From JBGPOS01 sp041488155 (GTDB taxonomy: Bacteria > Chloroflexota > Dehalococcoidia > Tepidiformales > Tepidiformaceae): a stretch of 64,000 bases of DNA. The DNA lies in the NCBI GenBank assembly GCA_041488155.1, contig JBGPOS010000006.1, forward strand, positions 1-64,000, in the 5' to 3' direction. Below, in pieces: positions 18,202 to 26,192 of this stretch. The notes below the pieces were generated by a model. The model saw nothing but the letters and a program-made list of their open reading frames with translations, did not search any database and was not told where the DNA came from. The position numbers and the translations under genes were made by a program. Position 1 is the first letter of the stretch, and every line of letters starts with the position of its first letter.

Positions 18202-19137
18202 ATGACAAGTCGCTTGCATCTAGAGCACAAAACTCCTGCGGTTTCCCGCAACGCCCTGTTGGTCAGTTTCGAGCGCCATCTGCGGGCCGAACGCAAGGAT
18301 CCCGACACGATCGCGCACTACGTCGGGGCATCCCAACAGTTCCTCGACTACTGCACCCAGGAACGCCTGCCGGCCGTTGAGAACGTCACCCGTGAGCACG
18401 TCGAGATGTGGCTGGAAGCCCTCCACGAACGCTACCGCCCACACACCGTCCGGAACCGGTACATCGGCCTTCGCATCTTCTACAAGTGGCTCGCCGAAGA
18501 GGGCGAGATCGCGAAGAACCCGATGGCCCGGATCAAGCCGCCCTCGGTCGAGGAAAGCCCGAAGGACGTAGTCACCCAAGAGAACATGGCGAAGGTCCTG
18601 GCGATGCTCGAAAAGGCGAAGCGGTGGCGGGACTGTGCGCTGATCGCCCTGCTCTATGACACCGGTATGCGCACCGGCGAGCTCGCCGATCTTCGCACCG
18701 AGCACGTCAACCTCTACACCGGCGTGATCTTCCTCATGAAGACTAAGGCCGGCCGGATCCGCACCGTCCATCTATCGCCGAAGGGCATCCGCTACGTCGA
18801 CCGCTACCACCGCCGGCCGCGTGCCGATGAGGAGTACCTGCTCAACGGACCCCGCGGGAAACTCACCCGGTCGGGCATCTATTGGGCGGTGCGTCGCGCC
18901 TTCGAAGAAGCCGGGGTGCCCGGCACCATCGGGGGCCACGATCTGCGGCACACGAGCGCGTCTCACGTCGCTGAGGCGGGGCTCATGGGCGAGTCGGACG
19001 CGATGGCGCTCTACGGCTGGTCGGACCCGGACATGTACCGGCACTATTCCGCGCAGGCGAGGGCGAAGGCCGCACTGGACGCCCACGCGCGCTCGAGCCC
19101 GTTGGAGAGGCTGCCGAACCCAGCCGGGCGCAGTTAG
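18202..19137 (+). CDS. Tyrosine recombinase (integrase)
   Basis: A 311-residue XerC/D-like site-specific recombinase. A SAM-like N-terminal core-binding domain (about 18-110) precedes the catalytic domain. Catalytic residues are visible: R157 in GMRTGE, K182, H246 and R249 in HDLRH, W273 replacing the second histidine, and the nucleophile Y282 in MYRHY. It should integrate and excise the element at tRNA-Pro. The ATG has no clear ribosome-binding site; a TATGCT six bases upstream of it raises the possibility of a leaderless message. The first codons contain repeats also found at the right end. Confidence 0.93.
   Translation: MTSRLHLEHKTPAVSRNALLVSFERHLRAERKDPDTIAHYVGASQQFLDYCTQERLPAVENVTREHVEMWLEALHERYRPHTVRNRYIGLRIFYKWLAEEGEIAKNPMARIKPPSVEESPKDVVTQENMAKVLAMLEKAKRWRDCALIALLYDTGMRTGELADLRTEHVNLYTGVIFLMKTKAGRIRTVHLSPKGIRYVDRYHRRPRADEEYLLNGPRGKLTRSGIYWAVRRAFEEAGVPGTIGGHDLRHTSASHVAEAGLMGESDAMALYGWSDPDMYRHYSAQARAKAALDAHARSSPLERLPNPAGRS
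18211..18236 (+). repeat. Candidate recombinase arm sites, left end
   Basis: CGCTTGCAT at 18211-18219 and AGAGCACAAAACTCC at 18222-18236 both recur near the right end. They lie within the first codons of the integrase gene, as expected if arm-type sites overlap the gene. Confidence 0.5.
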
Positions 19138-19947
19138 ATGAAAGACGGTCCAGCCGCCGCCGAACTCGTTGGGAGCGGACTCGGGGACTCTTTCTCGTTC
19201 GGCACGCTCGCGGAGCTGGACGAAACTATGGAAGCGACCATCGCCCTCCGGAAGAACTTTCTCCACTGGAATCAGGATGCCTTCCTCGATGAGTGGGAGG
19301 CGCGCACGCAGTCGCAGCTATGGCGGGCCGCGCCCGAATTTGTGGCCGCATTGGACTCCGCAAAGACTGCGGCAAGCGCGAGCACGCTAGGCAACGACGA
19401 CGTGTGGAAGACGGTCACACAGGGCCTCTGGGAAGGGATGCAAGAATCAGTTCCGGACGAAGCTATTGCGGCCCTCAGTAGAATGGCGGCCCACTTCGCC
19501 TACGAGCACCATCTGCCCAAATGGTTCGGCGTCGACGTGGCAGAGATGACACTCAGGCAGTTTTACATCCGACACACCGGCGACAAGACCGCCCCGATCG
19601 ATCTCGTGGTCAATGTGCCCCTCCCAGCCGCAGCGGAGATGTTTGGGTTTGCGCCCCGACGTGGCGAGAACGCGGCGGAGACCCTTGAACGGTTCGACAT
19701 CGAAGTTGAAGAGTATCGGCGCACCGTCCAAGAGTTGCTGCCACCCCCTGGCGCTCGGCCCGCCGACAACAAGAGAAGGCAGATATCGGAGTGGGTTGAT
19801 CTCTACTACCGGGCGCGTGTTCGCGATGGTACGACCTACAAGACCGCCACCGCGACCCTGAAGCGCGACGAAGACCACAACGACCGGCACAAGGCCGTCA
19901 AACTCATCGTCGCCCGGGTCGCGACGATTCTGACCCGTCGGAAGTGA
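19138..19947 (+). CDS. Unknown element protein, possible cargo
   Basis: A 269-residue soluble protein of unrecognised family. Its ATG follows the integrase stop codon directly, so the two are probably translated from one message. It is mostly alpha-helical by composition, with a basic C-terminus (KAVKLIVARVATILTRRK) and no membrane segment. The place next to the integrase is where temperate elements often carry accessory genes, but nothing in the sequence shows a specific role. Confidence 0.6.
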   Translation: MKDGPAAAELVGSGLGDSFSFGTLAELDETMEATIALRKNFLHWNQDAFLDEWEARTQSQLWRAAPEFVAALDSAKTAASASTLGNDDVWKTVTQGLWEGMQESVPDEAIAALSRMAAHFAYEHHLPKWFGVDVAEMTLRQFYIRHTGDKTAPIDLVVNVPLPAAAEMFGFAPRRGENAAETLERFDIEVEEYRRTVQELLPPPGARPADNKRRQISEWVDLYYRARVRDGTTYKTATATLKRDEDHNDRHKAVKLIVARVATILTRRK

Positions 19948-19980
19948 ATGCGGCAGATCGCTAACACGGCGATTTCCCCC

Positions 19981-20010
19981 CTGACTTTCTGCTGCGGGTT
20001 TTCGTAGCTT
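19981..20010 (+). promoter_or_regulatory. Possible promoter for a leaderless excisionase-like gene
   Basis: CTGACT at 19981-19986, an 18-base spacer and TAGCTT at 20005-20010. The predicted start falls on or near the GTG codon at 20017, so the message could lack a 5' leader. Confidence 0.35.
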
Positions 20011-20016
20011 TGCGGT

Positions 20017-20202
20017 GTGGAAGGTCCTGCACTTACCGTTAGTCCAGTTGCCGAAATTCTCGGCGTGAGCGACGACACGGTACGGCGCTGGGCCGACGCC
20101 GGCATTCTCCCAGCCCTGCGCCTGCCGAGCGGGCATCGACGATTTGAGCCCGCGGCGGTGGAAGCCTTGCGACGGCGGATTGTTGCAGGGATGAACTCGT
20201 GA
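20017..20202 (+). CDS. Excisionase-like MerR-type helix-turn-helix protein
   Basis: A 61-residue DNA-binding protein. Segment VSPVAEILGVSDDTVRRWADAG is followed by LPALRLPSGHRRF, the winged helix typical of excisionase/MerR-fold DNA-binding domains. In an element with a tyrosine recombinase it is the natural candidate for directionality factor, though it could be a repressor. No ribosome-binding site is evident before GTG. Confidence 0.75.
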   Translation: MEGPALTVSPVAEILGVSDDTVRRWADAGILPALRLPSGHRRFEPAAVEALRRRIVAGMNS

Positions 20203-20414
20203 CCCCCACGAAATTGAGCCCATCGCAAGTCGCTCAGCTCGGGGGCTTCGCGGCGGCCCGAAAAGCCGGGCGCGCGGGGATGGCGCGCCTGGGCGAGCGG
20301 GGTGGATCAACTACAGCGGCGCGCTATGGGCGCGAGCATTTCATAAGAGCCGCTCACGCGAGGTGGGGCCGGCTCACTCTGAAGAAGAAGGGAGGCAACT
20401 CGCTGGCCTCCTGA
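20199..20414 (+). CDS. Small basic protein, unknown
   Basis: A 71-residue glycine/arginine-rich protein with the segments GGFAAARKAGRAG and GREHFIRAAHARWG. Its GTG overlaps the preceding stop by four bases, indicating coupling to the excisionase-like gene. High positive charge suggests nucleic-acid binding. I do not recognise the family with certainty. Confidence 0.55.
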   Translation: MTPTKLSPSQVAQLGGFAAARKAGRAGMARLGERGGSTTAARYGREHFIRAAHARWGRLTLKKKGGNSLAS

Positions 20415-20477
20415 GATGCCGACGCCGCCCAGGGAAAGGCGGCGCATGTCGGCTTCGGCGGCGGTGATCTAACCACC

Positions 20478-20708
20478 GTGCTTAGTGCTCACATTAACAC
20501 CACTCGCGACTGTAGTTTCTGCCGGCGTCCGCTCTCTGAGCTTTGCCTCGCCCCTCCCGGTGGTTATCCGCGAGCAATTTGCGAGGAGTGCGCTCATCTC
20601 CGGCACCACTTCCGAGGAGCGGAGTTGCGCCTGTTAGAGGACTTCGAGGCCATCGCGGCGGTCGCGGCCGTTAGTGACCTACTCGACCGGGTGGAGTCGG
20701 AACGGTGA
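20478..20708 (+). CDS. Small ClpX-type C4 zinc-finger protein
   Basis: A 76-residue protein whose N-terminal half has CSFC (residues 12-15) and CEEC, spaced as in the ClpX zinc-binding domain (RRPLSELCLAPPGGYPRAICEEC). No ATPase domain follows; the rest is a short helical tail. It overlaps the primase-helicase start by four bases. It may be an adaptor or DNA-binding protein. Confidence 0.6.
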   Translation: MLSAHINTTRDCSFCRRPLSELCLAPPGGYPRAICEECAHLRHHFRGAELRLLEDFEAIAAVAAVSDLLDRVESER

Positions 20709-23053
20709 GCGAGGGAAGTGTTGACCGTCGAGAGATCCTTCCCCTCATGGGCACCGTCAAGAAGGGCGGCGGCTGGGTCATGGGTTGGTGTCCCGTCCAT
20801 CCAGATGGTGAGAAGCACGGCAGGAAGGCGGGGCAATCCCTCGGATTGAGCGAGGCAGGAGTGCTCCGGTGCTTCGCGGGCTGCGAGTTCGGTGAGGTGA
20901 TCAAGGCCCTGCGCGATGGTGCAGGAGTTCGACCTCTCCCGCGGCCGGCGTCGGCCTCTCGCGGCCGACAAGATGACAGACGGGGAAATGTGACCGCGAT
21001 CTACTGCTATCCGGTACTGGAACCCACGAAAGCTCGCGAGATACCCACGGCCGAGCACGTCCGCTACGAGACCCCGAACCCCGGTTCCGTGAAGGGGTAC
21101 GACAAGCGCTATGGCTGGCGGATTTCGGAATCAGATACCCGGACGCTGCACGGCGCGGGGCTGCTGGAAGAGGACCTGGGGCTGTATGGCCTCCGGTCCC
21201 TCGAAGGCATCTCGCCCGATTCATGGGTCAACGTCTGCGAAGGGGAGTCAGTTGCGGACGCTCTTCACGCGCGGAACGAAGCGGCCGTAACCGCCTGCGG
21301 TGGGGCATCTCAGCGTGCTTTCGGCGCCGCCTGGCAGCCGCTTCGAGGTGCCAAGGTTCGGGCATGGCCCGATAACGATCCGGGCGGTATCGAGTACATG
21401 GGGGTGATCAAGCGGCAGTTAGAGGCCGCGGGCGCCTCCAAGGTCGTCATCATGCCGCCGATCGCGGGGCCGCCTGGCACCGACCTTGTCAATCACTTCA
21501 AGCTCGGCGGGACGCTCGACCAACTGCTGAGCGACATCCTCGAGGAAGACGCTGTCAGCTACGTGGGAGATGACCATTTCCGCGTGCGGCTGGCGACCGA
21601 AGCCGGGGAGGTCGTCTTCGACGCGGCTGAGCTCGCCGACGGCCCACGTGACCTCCACTGCTCGCTCTCTGTCACGTGGAAAAGCGGTTTCGCGGAGCAT
21701 CCCTGGCAGCAACATATCAACCTGCTCTCTCCGAGCGGGTGTGAGGCCTTGGCGCGGGTGCTCGGAAAGCACTTCTCAGAGGCGAACCTGAAATGGGTGT
21801 CAATCATCAACCGCGCTGTCAGCCACATTCGGCGGGCCTTTGACGCGATCGACATCATCGAAGTCACGGAGCCTGATCCCGACGCGAAACCGGCTCAGAT
21901 GATCACGGTCAAGCCGGTCCCGATGGTGGAGGGCGGTGGTACCATCCTGTACTCGCTCCCGAAACGGGGGAAGAGCCAGCTCGCGATCGCGACCGCGGTT
22001 GCCGTAGATGCTGGGCTCAGTGGCGGTATCTTCGGGGCAGACCGGGCTCGACCCGTGTTGTACATCAACCTCGAACGCTCGCGCCAATCGATGCTCGCCC
22101 GACTCGCGCGCGTCAACCGTGCGCTGGGGCTCGATCCCCGGCGCCCACTTCGCTTCGTCCATGCCCGCGGGTCGGGACTTGCGCGCATCCTCTCCAAAGT
22201 GAGGAAGGCGAGCCGCGACCACGGGATCGAGGTCGTAATCCTCGACTCGATTACCCGGGGCGGCTTTGGCAACCTCAACGACGGCCAGAACGCCAACGCA
22301 TGGATCGATGCTCTCAACTCGCTGAAGGTCAGTTGGCTCGCTATCGGGCACAGTCCGCGTCCAACCAAAGAAGACGCCCAGGCGCAGCAGCATCTCTACG
22401 GCAGCGTCTTCCAAGACGCCGGCGCCGACGTGATGGTCTCGCTCGTCAGTAAGCCCGTCGGCACGGACAAGTTGCTCGTCTCGCTGAAGGTAGCGGAGGC
22501 AAACGACTTCGCGCGGCCTCCTGTCCTTGACCTTGTTTATGAGTTCGACCACGAGGGCCTCATCGCTATCCGCAAGGCGGACGCCGAAGAGGCTGCGGAT
22601 CTCGAAGAGGTGAAAACGCTCACACGAAAACAAGAGGTCCTTGCGAGTCTCCGTGACGAGGGTGCGGCGGCTGCGGGAGAACTGGCGAAGCGGCTTGACC
22701 GGGATCGCCGGCTTGTCTCTCGTGACCTCGCTTCCTTGTCGAAAGAAGGGATGATCCGGCGCGGTACTGGCGAAAAGTGGGTACTGACGCCGGAGGCGCA
22801 TCACTCTTCCGCATCTGATGCGCATCATGATGCGCGGGCTGAACATCACACCGGCATCGCCGGGAGCTCTCCCCCCGTAGGGGGGAGCCCGAGTGATGCG
22901 GTGATGGAGCCTGATGCCAGAGAGACCTGTTCAAGGTGTAACAGGGAACGAAGTGTAGTCGCGAGTTATCACCCAGACTCGACGGAAGACGAGCTGCTCC
23001 CGTTGTGTCCAGCCTGCGACGATGATGTCCGGGAAACGGTGGCCGCGTCGTGA
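20705..23053 (+). CDS. Primase-helicase fusion (CHC2-like, TOPRIM, RepA-type ATPase)
   Basis: A 782-residue replication protein. A CHC2-like zinc motif (CPVH and CFAGC within residues 28-60) leads to a TOPRIM core (VNVCEGESVADAL at about 177 and AWPDNDPGG at about 219). A RecA/RepA-like ATPase follows, with Walker A-like SLPKRGKSQ near 420 and Walker B VVILDSITRGG near 511. A winged-helix module (about 640-695), a flexible linker and a terminal zinc ribbon (CSRC/CPAC) complete it. The domain order fits a phage or plasmid primase coupled to a helicase loader or helicase. The linker is encoded by iteron-like DNA. Confidence 0.85.
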   Translation: MSEGSVDRREILPLMGTVKKGGGWVMGWCPVHPDGEKHGRKAGQSLGLSEAGVLRCFAGCEFGEVIKALRDGAGVRPLPRPASASRGRQDDRRGNVTAIYCYPVLEPTKAREIPTAEHVRYETPNPGSVKGYDKRYGWRISESDTRTLHGAGLLEEDLGLYGLRSLEGISPDSWVNVCEGESVADALHARNEAAVTACGGASQRAFGAAWQPLRGAKVRAWPDNDPGGIEYMGVIKRQLEAAGASKVVIMPPIAGPPGTDLVNHFKLGGTLDQLLSDILEEDAVSYVGDDHFRVRLATEAGEVVFDAAELADGPRDLHCSLSVTWKSGFAEHPWQQHINLLSPSGCEALARVLGKHFSEANLKWVSIINRAVSHIRRAFDAIDIIEVTEPDPDAKPAQMITVKPVPMVEGGGTILYSLPKRGKSQLAIATAVAVDAGLSGGIFGADRARPVLYINLERSRQSMLARLARVNRALGLDPRRPLRFVHARGSGLARILSKVRKASRDHGIEVVILDSITRGGFGNLNDGQNANAWIDALNSLKVSWLAIGHSPRPTKEDAQAQQHLYGSVFQDAGADVMVSLVSKPVGTDKLLVSLKVAEANDFARPPVLDLVYEFDHEGLIAIRKADAEEAADLEEVKTLTRKQEVLASLRDEGAAAAGELAKRLDRDRRLVSRDLASLSKEGMIRRGTGEKWVLTPEAHHSSASDAHHDARAEHHTGIAGSSPPVGGSPSDAVMEPDARETCSRCNRERSVVASYHPDSTEDELLPLCPACDDDVRETVAAS
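22797..22918 (+). repeat. Iteron-like TGATGCG cluster with hairpin, candidate origin
   Basis: Five exact copies of TGATGCG or its complement (22797-22803, 22816-22822, 22821-22827, 22828-22834, 22894-22900) plus a near copy at 22912. A perfect 12-base palindrome TGATGCGCATCA is at 22816-22827. An 8-bp stem with a 3-base loop is at 22869-22887. All lie in the part of the primase-helicase gene encoding a low-complexity His/Asp/Ala linker. Confidence 0.5.
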
Positions 23054-23316
23054 GCGCGGATCGTCGCGAGACGCAGAACGTGATCGCTGCGGGGCGGCTC
23101 GAGATCATGACCGAGGGCGGAAGACGGATTACCAACCTGCCCCTTTGGCGATCCCGGCCACGGAAAGGCAATCACGCTGAAGGCCTTTTGCTCAGCGACC
23201 TGGGCCTCGATGAGAACACCTCTACGCGCTGGCAGGCGGTGGGGCGGGTGTCCGACGCGCGCCGGGCCAGCTACGGCGACTCGTGCCTTCGCGGCGCCGA
23301 TGAGGGAACCCCGTGA
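23050..23316 (+). CDS. Unknown small element protein
   Basis: An 88-residue protein starting with GTG overlapping the previous stop by four bases and itself overlapping the next gene by four. It contains NLPLWRSRPRKGNHAEG and ENTSTRWQAVGRVSDA. The run of coupled starts places it in the replication module. No known domain recognised. Confidence 0.55.
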   Translation: MSADRRETQNVIAAGRLEIMTEGGRRITNLPLWRSRPRKGNHAEGLLLSDLGLDENTSTRWQAVGRVSDARRASYGDSCLRGADEGTP

Positions 23317-24500
23317 GCGCCGCGACTGACAGGGAGATTGAGCGCTTTCGCAAGATGGCTGAGGGCGGCTGCCAGGTACTGGAGATGATCCGCACGGCCA
23401 GGGACGCGGACGAGATCACCATGGAGGCGATCCTCAAGGTGGCGACGAGCGCCCACATGGATGTGGGCGCCGCCGATGCGGACGCGGTCGACGGGTCCAC
23501 GGCCCGGCTGCCAGGGCGCCTCCGCTACTTCGCCGACAGCCTCAGCGACGATGGGCACGGAGGCACGGGGGCAGGTTTTACGGCCAGCCGTAAAAACCCA
23601 GGGCGGCCGCGCGGTTACATCGACGACTACAAGCCGCAGGCGGCGACCATCCACCTGCTGCGAGAAGTGCAGCAAGTGCTCACGGAATACCACGAGTACC
23701 TGCCGCTGACTGTCCGCCAGATTTTTTACAGACTCGTCGGGAAGTTCGGCTATGAGAAGACCGAAAATGCCTACCACCGGCTCTGTGAGCACGTTAGCAA
23801 GGCCCGCCGGGCTCGCCTCATCCCGTTTGACTACATCCGTGACGATGGCGTGGCCGTGATGAGGGATGAGTGCTACGCCGACGCGGACGCCTTTCGTGAC
23901 CACGTTCGCCGCGAGGCAAACGCCTACCGCCGAGACATGCAGGCCAGGCAGCCTTATCGAATCGAAGTCTGGTGCGAGGCGGCTGGGATGCAACCCCAGC
24001 TCGCCAATGCCGTCAGCGCGTGGTCGATCCCGGTGTACTCCAGTGGAGGCTTCGACTCGCTCACATCGAAATACGACATCGTTCAGAGAGTAATCGCGGA
24101 GCACGGGCGGCCCACGGTGATCCTGCACCTCGGCGACTGCGACCCGGCCGGCGAAACCATGTTCAGGGCGGCCGCGGAGGATGTGGCCGCTTTCGTGGAG
24201 GTGGATCGCTGGTCGCCACAGAGCGCCGCCATCTTCAAGCGCGTGGCCCTGACTGAAGATCAGGTAGAGAGTTACAACCTACCGACAGCTCCCGCGAAGG
24301 CGAGTAGTCACGCTAGGGACTGGGGCGACAGGCCGACCGCGCAACTGGAGGCCCTGCCACCGGACCTGCTCAACGCTGTGGTTCAGGAAGCCGTTGTAGC
24401 GCTGCTCGACCAGCGCATCTTGGGCGAAGACGAGGAAGCCGAAGAGCAGGAGCGCTTCGAACTTACCCGCCTGTTACCTGCACCGAGGGAAGAGGCGTGA
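23313..24500 (+). CDS. Spo11/topoisomerase VI A-like protein (Mini-A-like)
   Basis: A 395-residue protein. Residues 132-178 (LTVRQIFYRLV, then KARRARLIPFDYIRDDG) resemble the 5Y-CAP winged helix of topoisomerase VI subunit A, with Tyr139 as candidate catalytic tyrosine. A TOPRIM-like domain follows, with a glutamate at E222 in RIEVWCEAAGM and GDCDPAG carrying D275 and D277. No TopoVI-B (GHKL) partner is encoded nearby. Small A-subunit-only relatives (called Mini-A) are known from mobile elements. The first 95 residues are unrelated and may be a recruitment domain. Assignment is by motif recognition only. Confidence 0.65.
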   Translation: MSAATDREIERFRKMAEGGCQVLEMIRTARDADEITMEAILKVATSAHMDVGAADADAVDGSTARLPGRLRYFADSLSDDGHGGTGAGFTASRKNPGRPRGYIDDYKPQAATIHLLREVQQVLTEYHEYLPLTVRQIFYRLVGKFGYEKTENAYHRLCEHVSKARRARLIPFDYIRDDGVAVMRDECYADADAFRDHVRREANAYRRDMQARQPYRIEVWCEAAGMQPQLANAVSAWSIPVYSSGGFDSLTSKYDIVQRVIAEHGRPTVILHLGDCDPAGETMFRAAAEDVAAFVEVDRWSPQSAAIFKRVALTEDQVESYNLPTAPAKASSHARDWGDRPTAQLEALPPDLLNAVVQEAVVALLDQRILGEDEEAEEQERFELTRLLPAPREEA

Positions 24501-24781
24501 CCGCCAGGTGCCCGCGTTGCGACGGCTACCTCTTCCAGCAGGGCTGCGCGTACCCGGAACGAGCCGTCGAGCGCGTCTGCCTGAGCTGCGGTCCCGTCTC
24601 TCGCCAGATCCAGCCGGCCGACGAGGTAGCGCTCAGGCGGGAAGCCGGAGCCGGGCGCAGGCGGCCGCGCGTGCAGCGCGAAACGAAGAGCGACCGAAGA
24701 GTGCACGCTGAGATCATGGGCCAGTTGTGCCAGCTCGAACTCATACCCGATAGCGAGCTCAGCGGGACGATGACAGCATGA
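24497..24781 (+). CDS. Small zinc-ribbon protein
   Basis: A 94-residue protein with CPRC at residues 5-8 and CLSC about 20 residues later, a zinc-ribbon spacing. The remainder is basic then acidic. Start and stop both overlap neighbouring genes by four bases. Probably a DNA- or protein-binding accessory factor of the element. Confidence 0.6.
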   Translation: MTARCPRCDGYLFQQGCAYPERAVERVCLSCGPVSRQIQPADEVALRREAGAGRRRPRVQRETKSDRRVHAEIMGQLCQLELIPDSELSGTMTA

Positions 24782-24954
24782 GCTTTCCTAACGTCGGCCA
24801 GCTGTTCTCACTCGGCTGCGATCGATGCCGCGAGCCGGCCGTTGTCCTCGAGCGTCGTGGGTATCACATCCGCCGACGTTGCCGGGCGTGCGTCGAGGTT
24901 CGTGACTCTCACCCCACCGACCGGGACCGCGAGCCCGCAGGAGCGACGCCGTGA
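24778..24954 (+). CDS. Small zinc-binding protein (58 residues)
   Basis: A short gene fitting exactly between its neighbours with four-base overlaps at both ends (ATGA and GTGA). The protein has CDRC and CRAC pairs separated by about 18 residues, again a zinc-ribbon arrangement. Gene coupling is the main support. Confidence 0.6.
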   Translation: MSFPNVGQLFSLGCDRCREPAVVLERRGYHIRRRCRACVEVRDSHPTDRDREPAGATP

Positions 24955-25535
24955 TTTTCTACCGCTTCGTGGATCCGGCGGAGATCCCCCACACGTACTT
25001 GTTCAACCTGCGCGCCGGACACGTCGCAGACCTGGCAGGGCGAGCCTTCGCCGAACTCGCCGTCTGGCCGTCCGTCCGCTACTTCACGGCGTGCGAGCCG
25101 ACCATGGCGGATCTGGAGTCGGCGATCGAACTCGGGGGCGTGTGCTGGGGAGCCGACGAGATATGCCTCTGCCTCGACAACGACTCTTCGGAAGTGGCCC
25201 ATTCGTTTCGGCATGAGCTTCGCCACGCCTGGCAGGCCAGTGTCGACCTCGACGTTGATCAGCACGCCCGTGAGAGAGACGCGGAGAGCTGGGCGCGCCG
25301 CCGATGCGAGCTGCCAGGCTGGTGCCGGTTCTGCTGCCGCGACCTCCGTCACCTGATCCGCGAGTCTGTTGAGAGCCCGAGGCCACGTTTCATGGCGCGA
25401 CAAGCCACACCGGGGGGCGCCCCCCCGGGCCCGGAAACTCCAGCTCAACGGGCGGCCCGCGAAGGCGCTTTTCCTTTGGTGATGTGCGCGCGAAATGAAA
25501 GAGTAAAAAGGAGGCCCGAAAATGCCTACCGCTAG
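24951..25535 (+). CDS. HExxH putative metallopeptidase
   Basis: A 194-residue protein with HELRH at residues 88-92, the zinc-metallopeptidase HExxH signature, and a possible third ligand Glu112 in RDAESWARR. The preceding segment (CWGADEICLCLDNDSSEVAHSF) fits the strand and helix leading to such a site. Several cysteines follow. The last 45 residues are proline/glycine-rich and look like an unstructured tail. In an element this could be an ImmA-like repressor protease or a domain of other use; no substrate can be assigned. Confidence 0.55.
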   Translation: MIFYRFVDPAEIPHTYLFNLRAGHVADLAGRAFAELAVWPSVRYFTACEPTMADLESAIELGGVCWGADEICLCLDNDSSEVAHSFRHELRHAWQASVDLDVDQHARERDAESWARRRCELPGWCRFCCRDLRHLIRESVESPRPRFMARQATPGGAPPGPETPAQRAAREGAFPLVMCARNERVKRRPENAYR

Positions 25536-25884
25536 ACAAGTTGAGGCTATCGACGTTCGCGGTGTGGTCCCGGAAGAAATCAGCGACCCAGGCAACGCCG
25601 GGGCGATCTCTGTGGCCCGCCCAGGCCACATCAACATCGTCACCGCAGGCGCCGAAACCCGCACTCTCGCGGCCCCGACATTCCTGGGCCAACGGCTCGT
25701 GCTGAATATGAAGACGGATGCGGGCGACTGCGTCGTAACCGTGGCTTCCGCCTTCAACGCTGCGGGCAACACGATCATCACCCTCAACGACGTGGGCGAC
25801 TTCGTCGAGCTCGTGGGCGGGCTCAGTGCTAGCGGTGCCTTCAGATGGGTGCTCGTGGTTAACCAAGGGGCGGCCCTCTCATGA
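25522..25884 (+). CDS. Small beta-rich phage structural-like protein
   Basis: A 120-residue acidic protein of alternating hydrophobic strands (AETRTLAAPTFLGQRL, DCVVTVASAFNAAGN, TIITLNDVGDFVELV). The pattern resembles small decoration or fibre-type proteins seen in phage genomes. It has the strongest ribosome-binding site of the element (AAAAGGAGG, seven bases before ATG), suggesting high expression. It begins inside the end of the upstream gene, 14 bases overlapping. Structural role is inferred, not proven. Confidence 0.55.
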   Translation: MPTARQVEAIDVRGVVPEEISDPGNAGAISVARPGHINIVTAGAETRTLAAPTFLGQRLVLNMKTDAGDCVVTVASAFNAAGNTIITLNDVGDFVELVGGLSASGAFRWVLVVNQGAALS

Positions 25885-26192
25885 ACGAACGACGCCAGGC
25901 CATGCTCGCCCTACGCAGCGAACTCGCGGAACTACTCGCCCCGACGCCAGCCGAGACGGCTGCCCGAGATCTGGTCGCCCGTGCCGACCGATATCTCGCC
26001 CGCCACTTCATCTCGGCGATCGAGGAGAGGGAGTGGGCGGAGTCCATCCAGCGGGACCGGGAAAAGTGGCTCGCCGAATTCGCACCAACCAAGACGGCTC
26101 CGCGACCGCAACGGCCGGCGCAACGCCCATCCAGCAGCCAAGCCCTCAACCCAGCTCAGGGGAACGCGAATGCGTGGAGGAGATCACGATGA
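25881..26192 (+). CDS. Unknown helical element protein
   Basis: A 103-residue protein. The first 70 residues are helical and charged (RQAMLALRSELAELL, AARDLVARADRYLARHF); the C-terminus is proline/arginine-rich and probably disordered. It is coupled to both neighbours by four-base overlaps. No family recognised. Confidence 0.55.
   Translation: MNERRQAMLALRSELAELLAPTPAETAARDLVARADRYLARHFISAIEEREWAESIQRDREKWLAEFAPTKTAPRPQRPAQRPSSSQALNPAQGNANAWRRSR

Noticed and set aside
23576..23595. 9-bp inverted repeat TTTTACGGC/GCCGTAAAA
   Set aside because: It looks like a terminator but lies within the TopoVI-A-like gene with genes continuing on both sides; kept only as a possible domain-junction mark.
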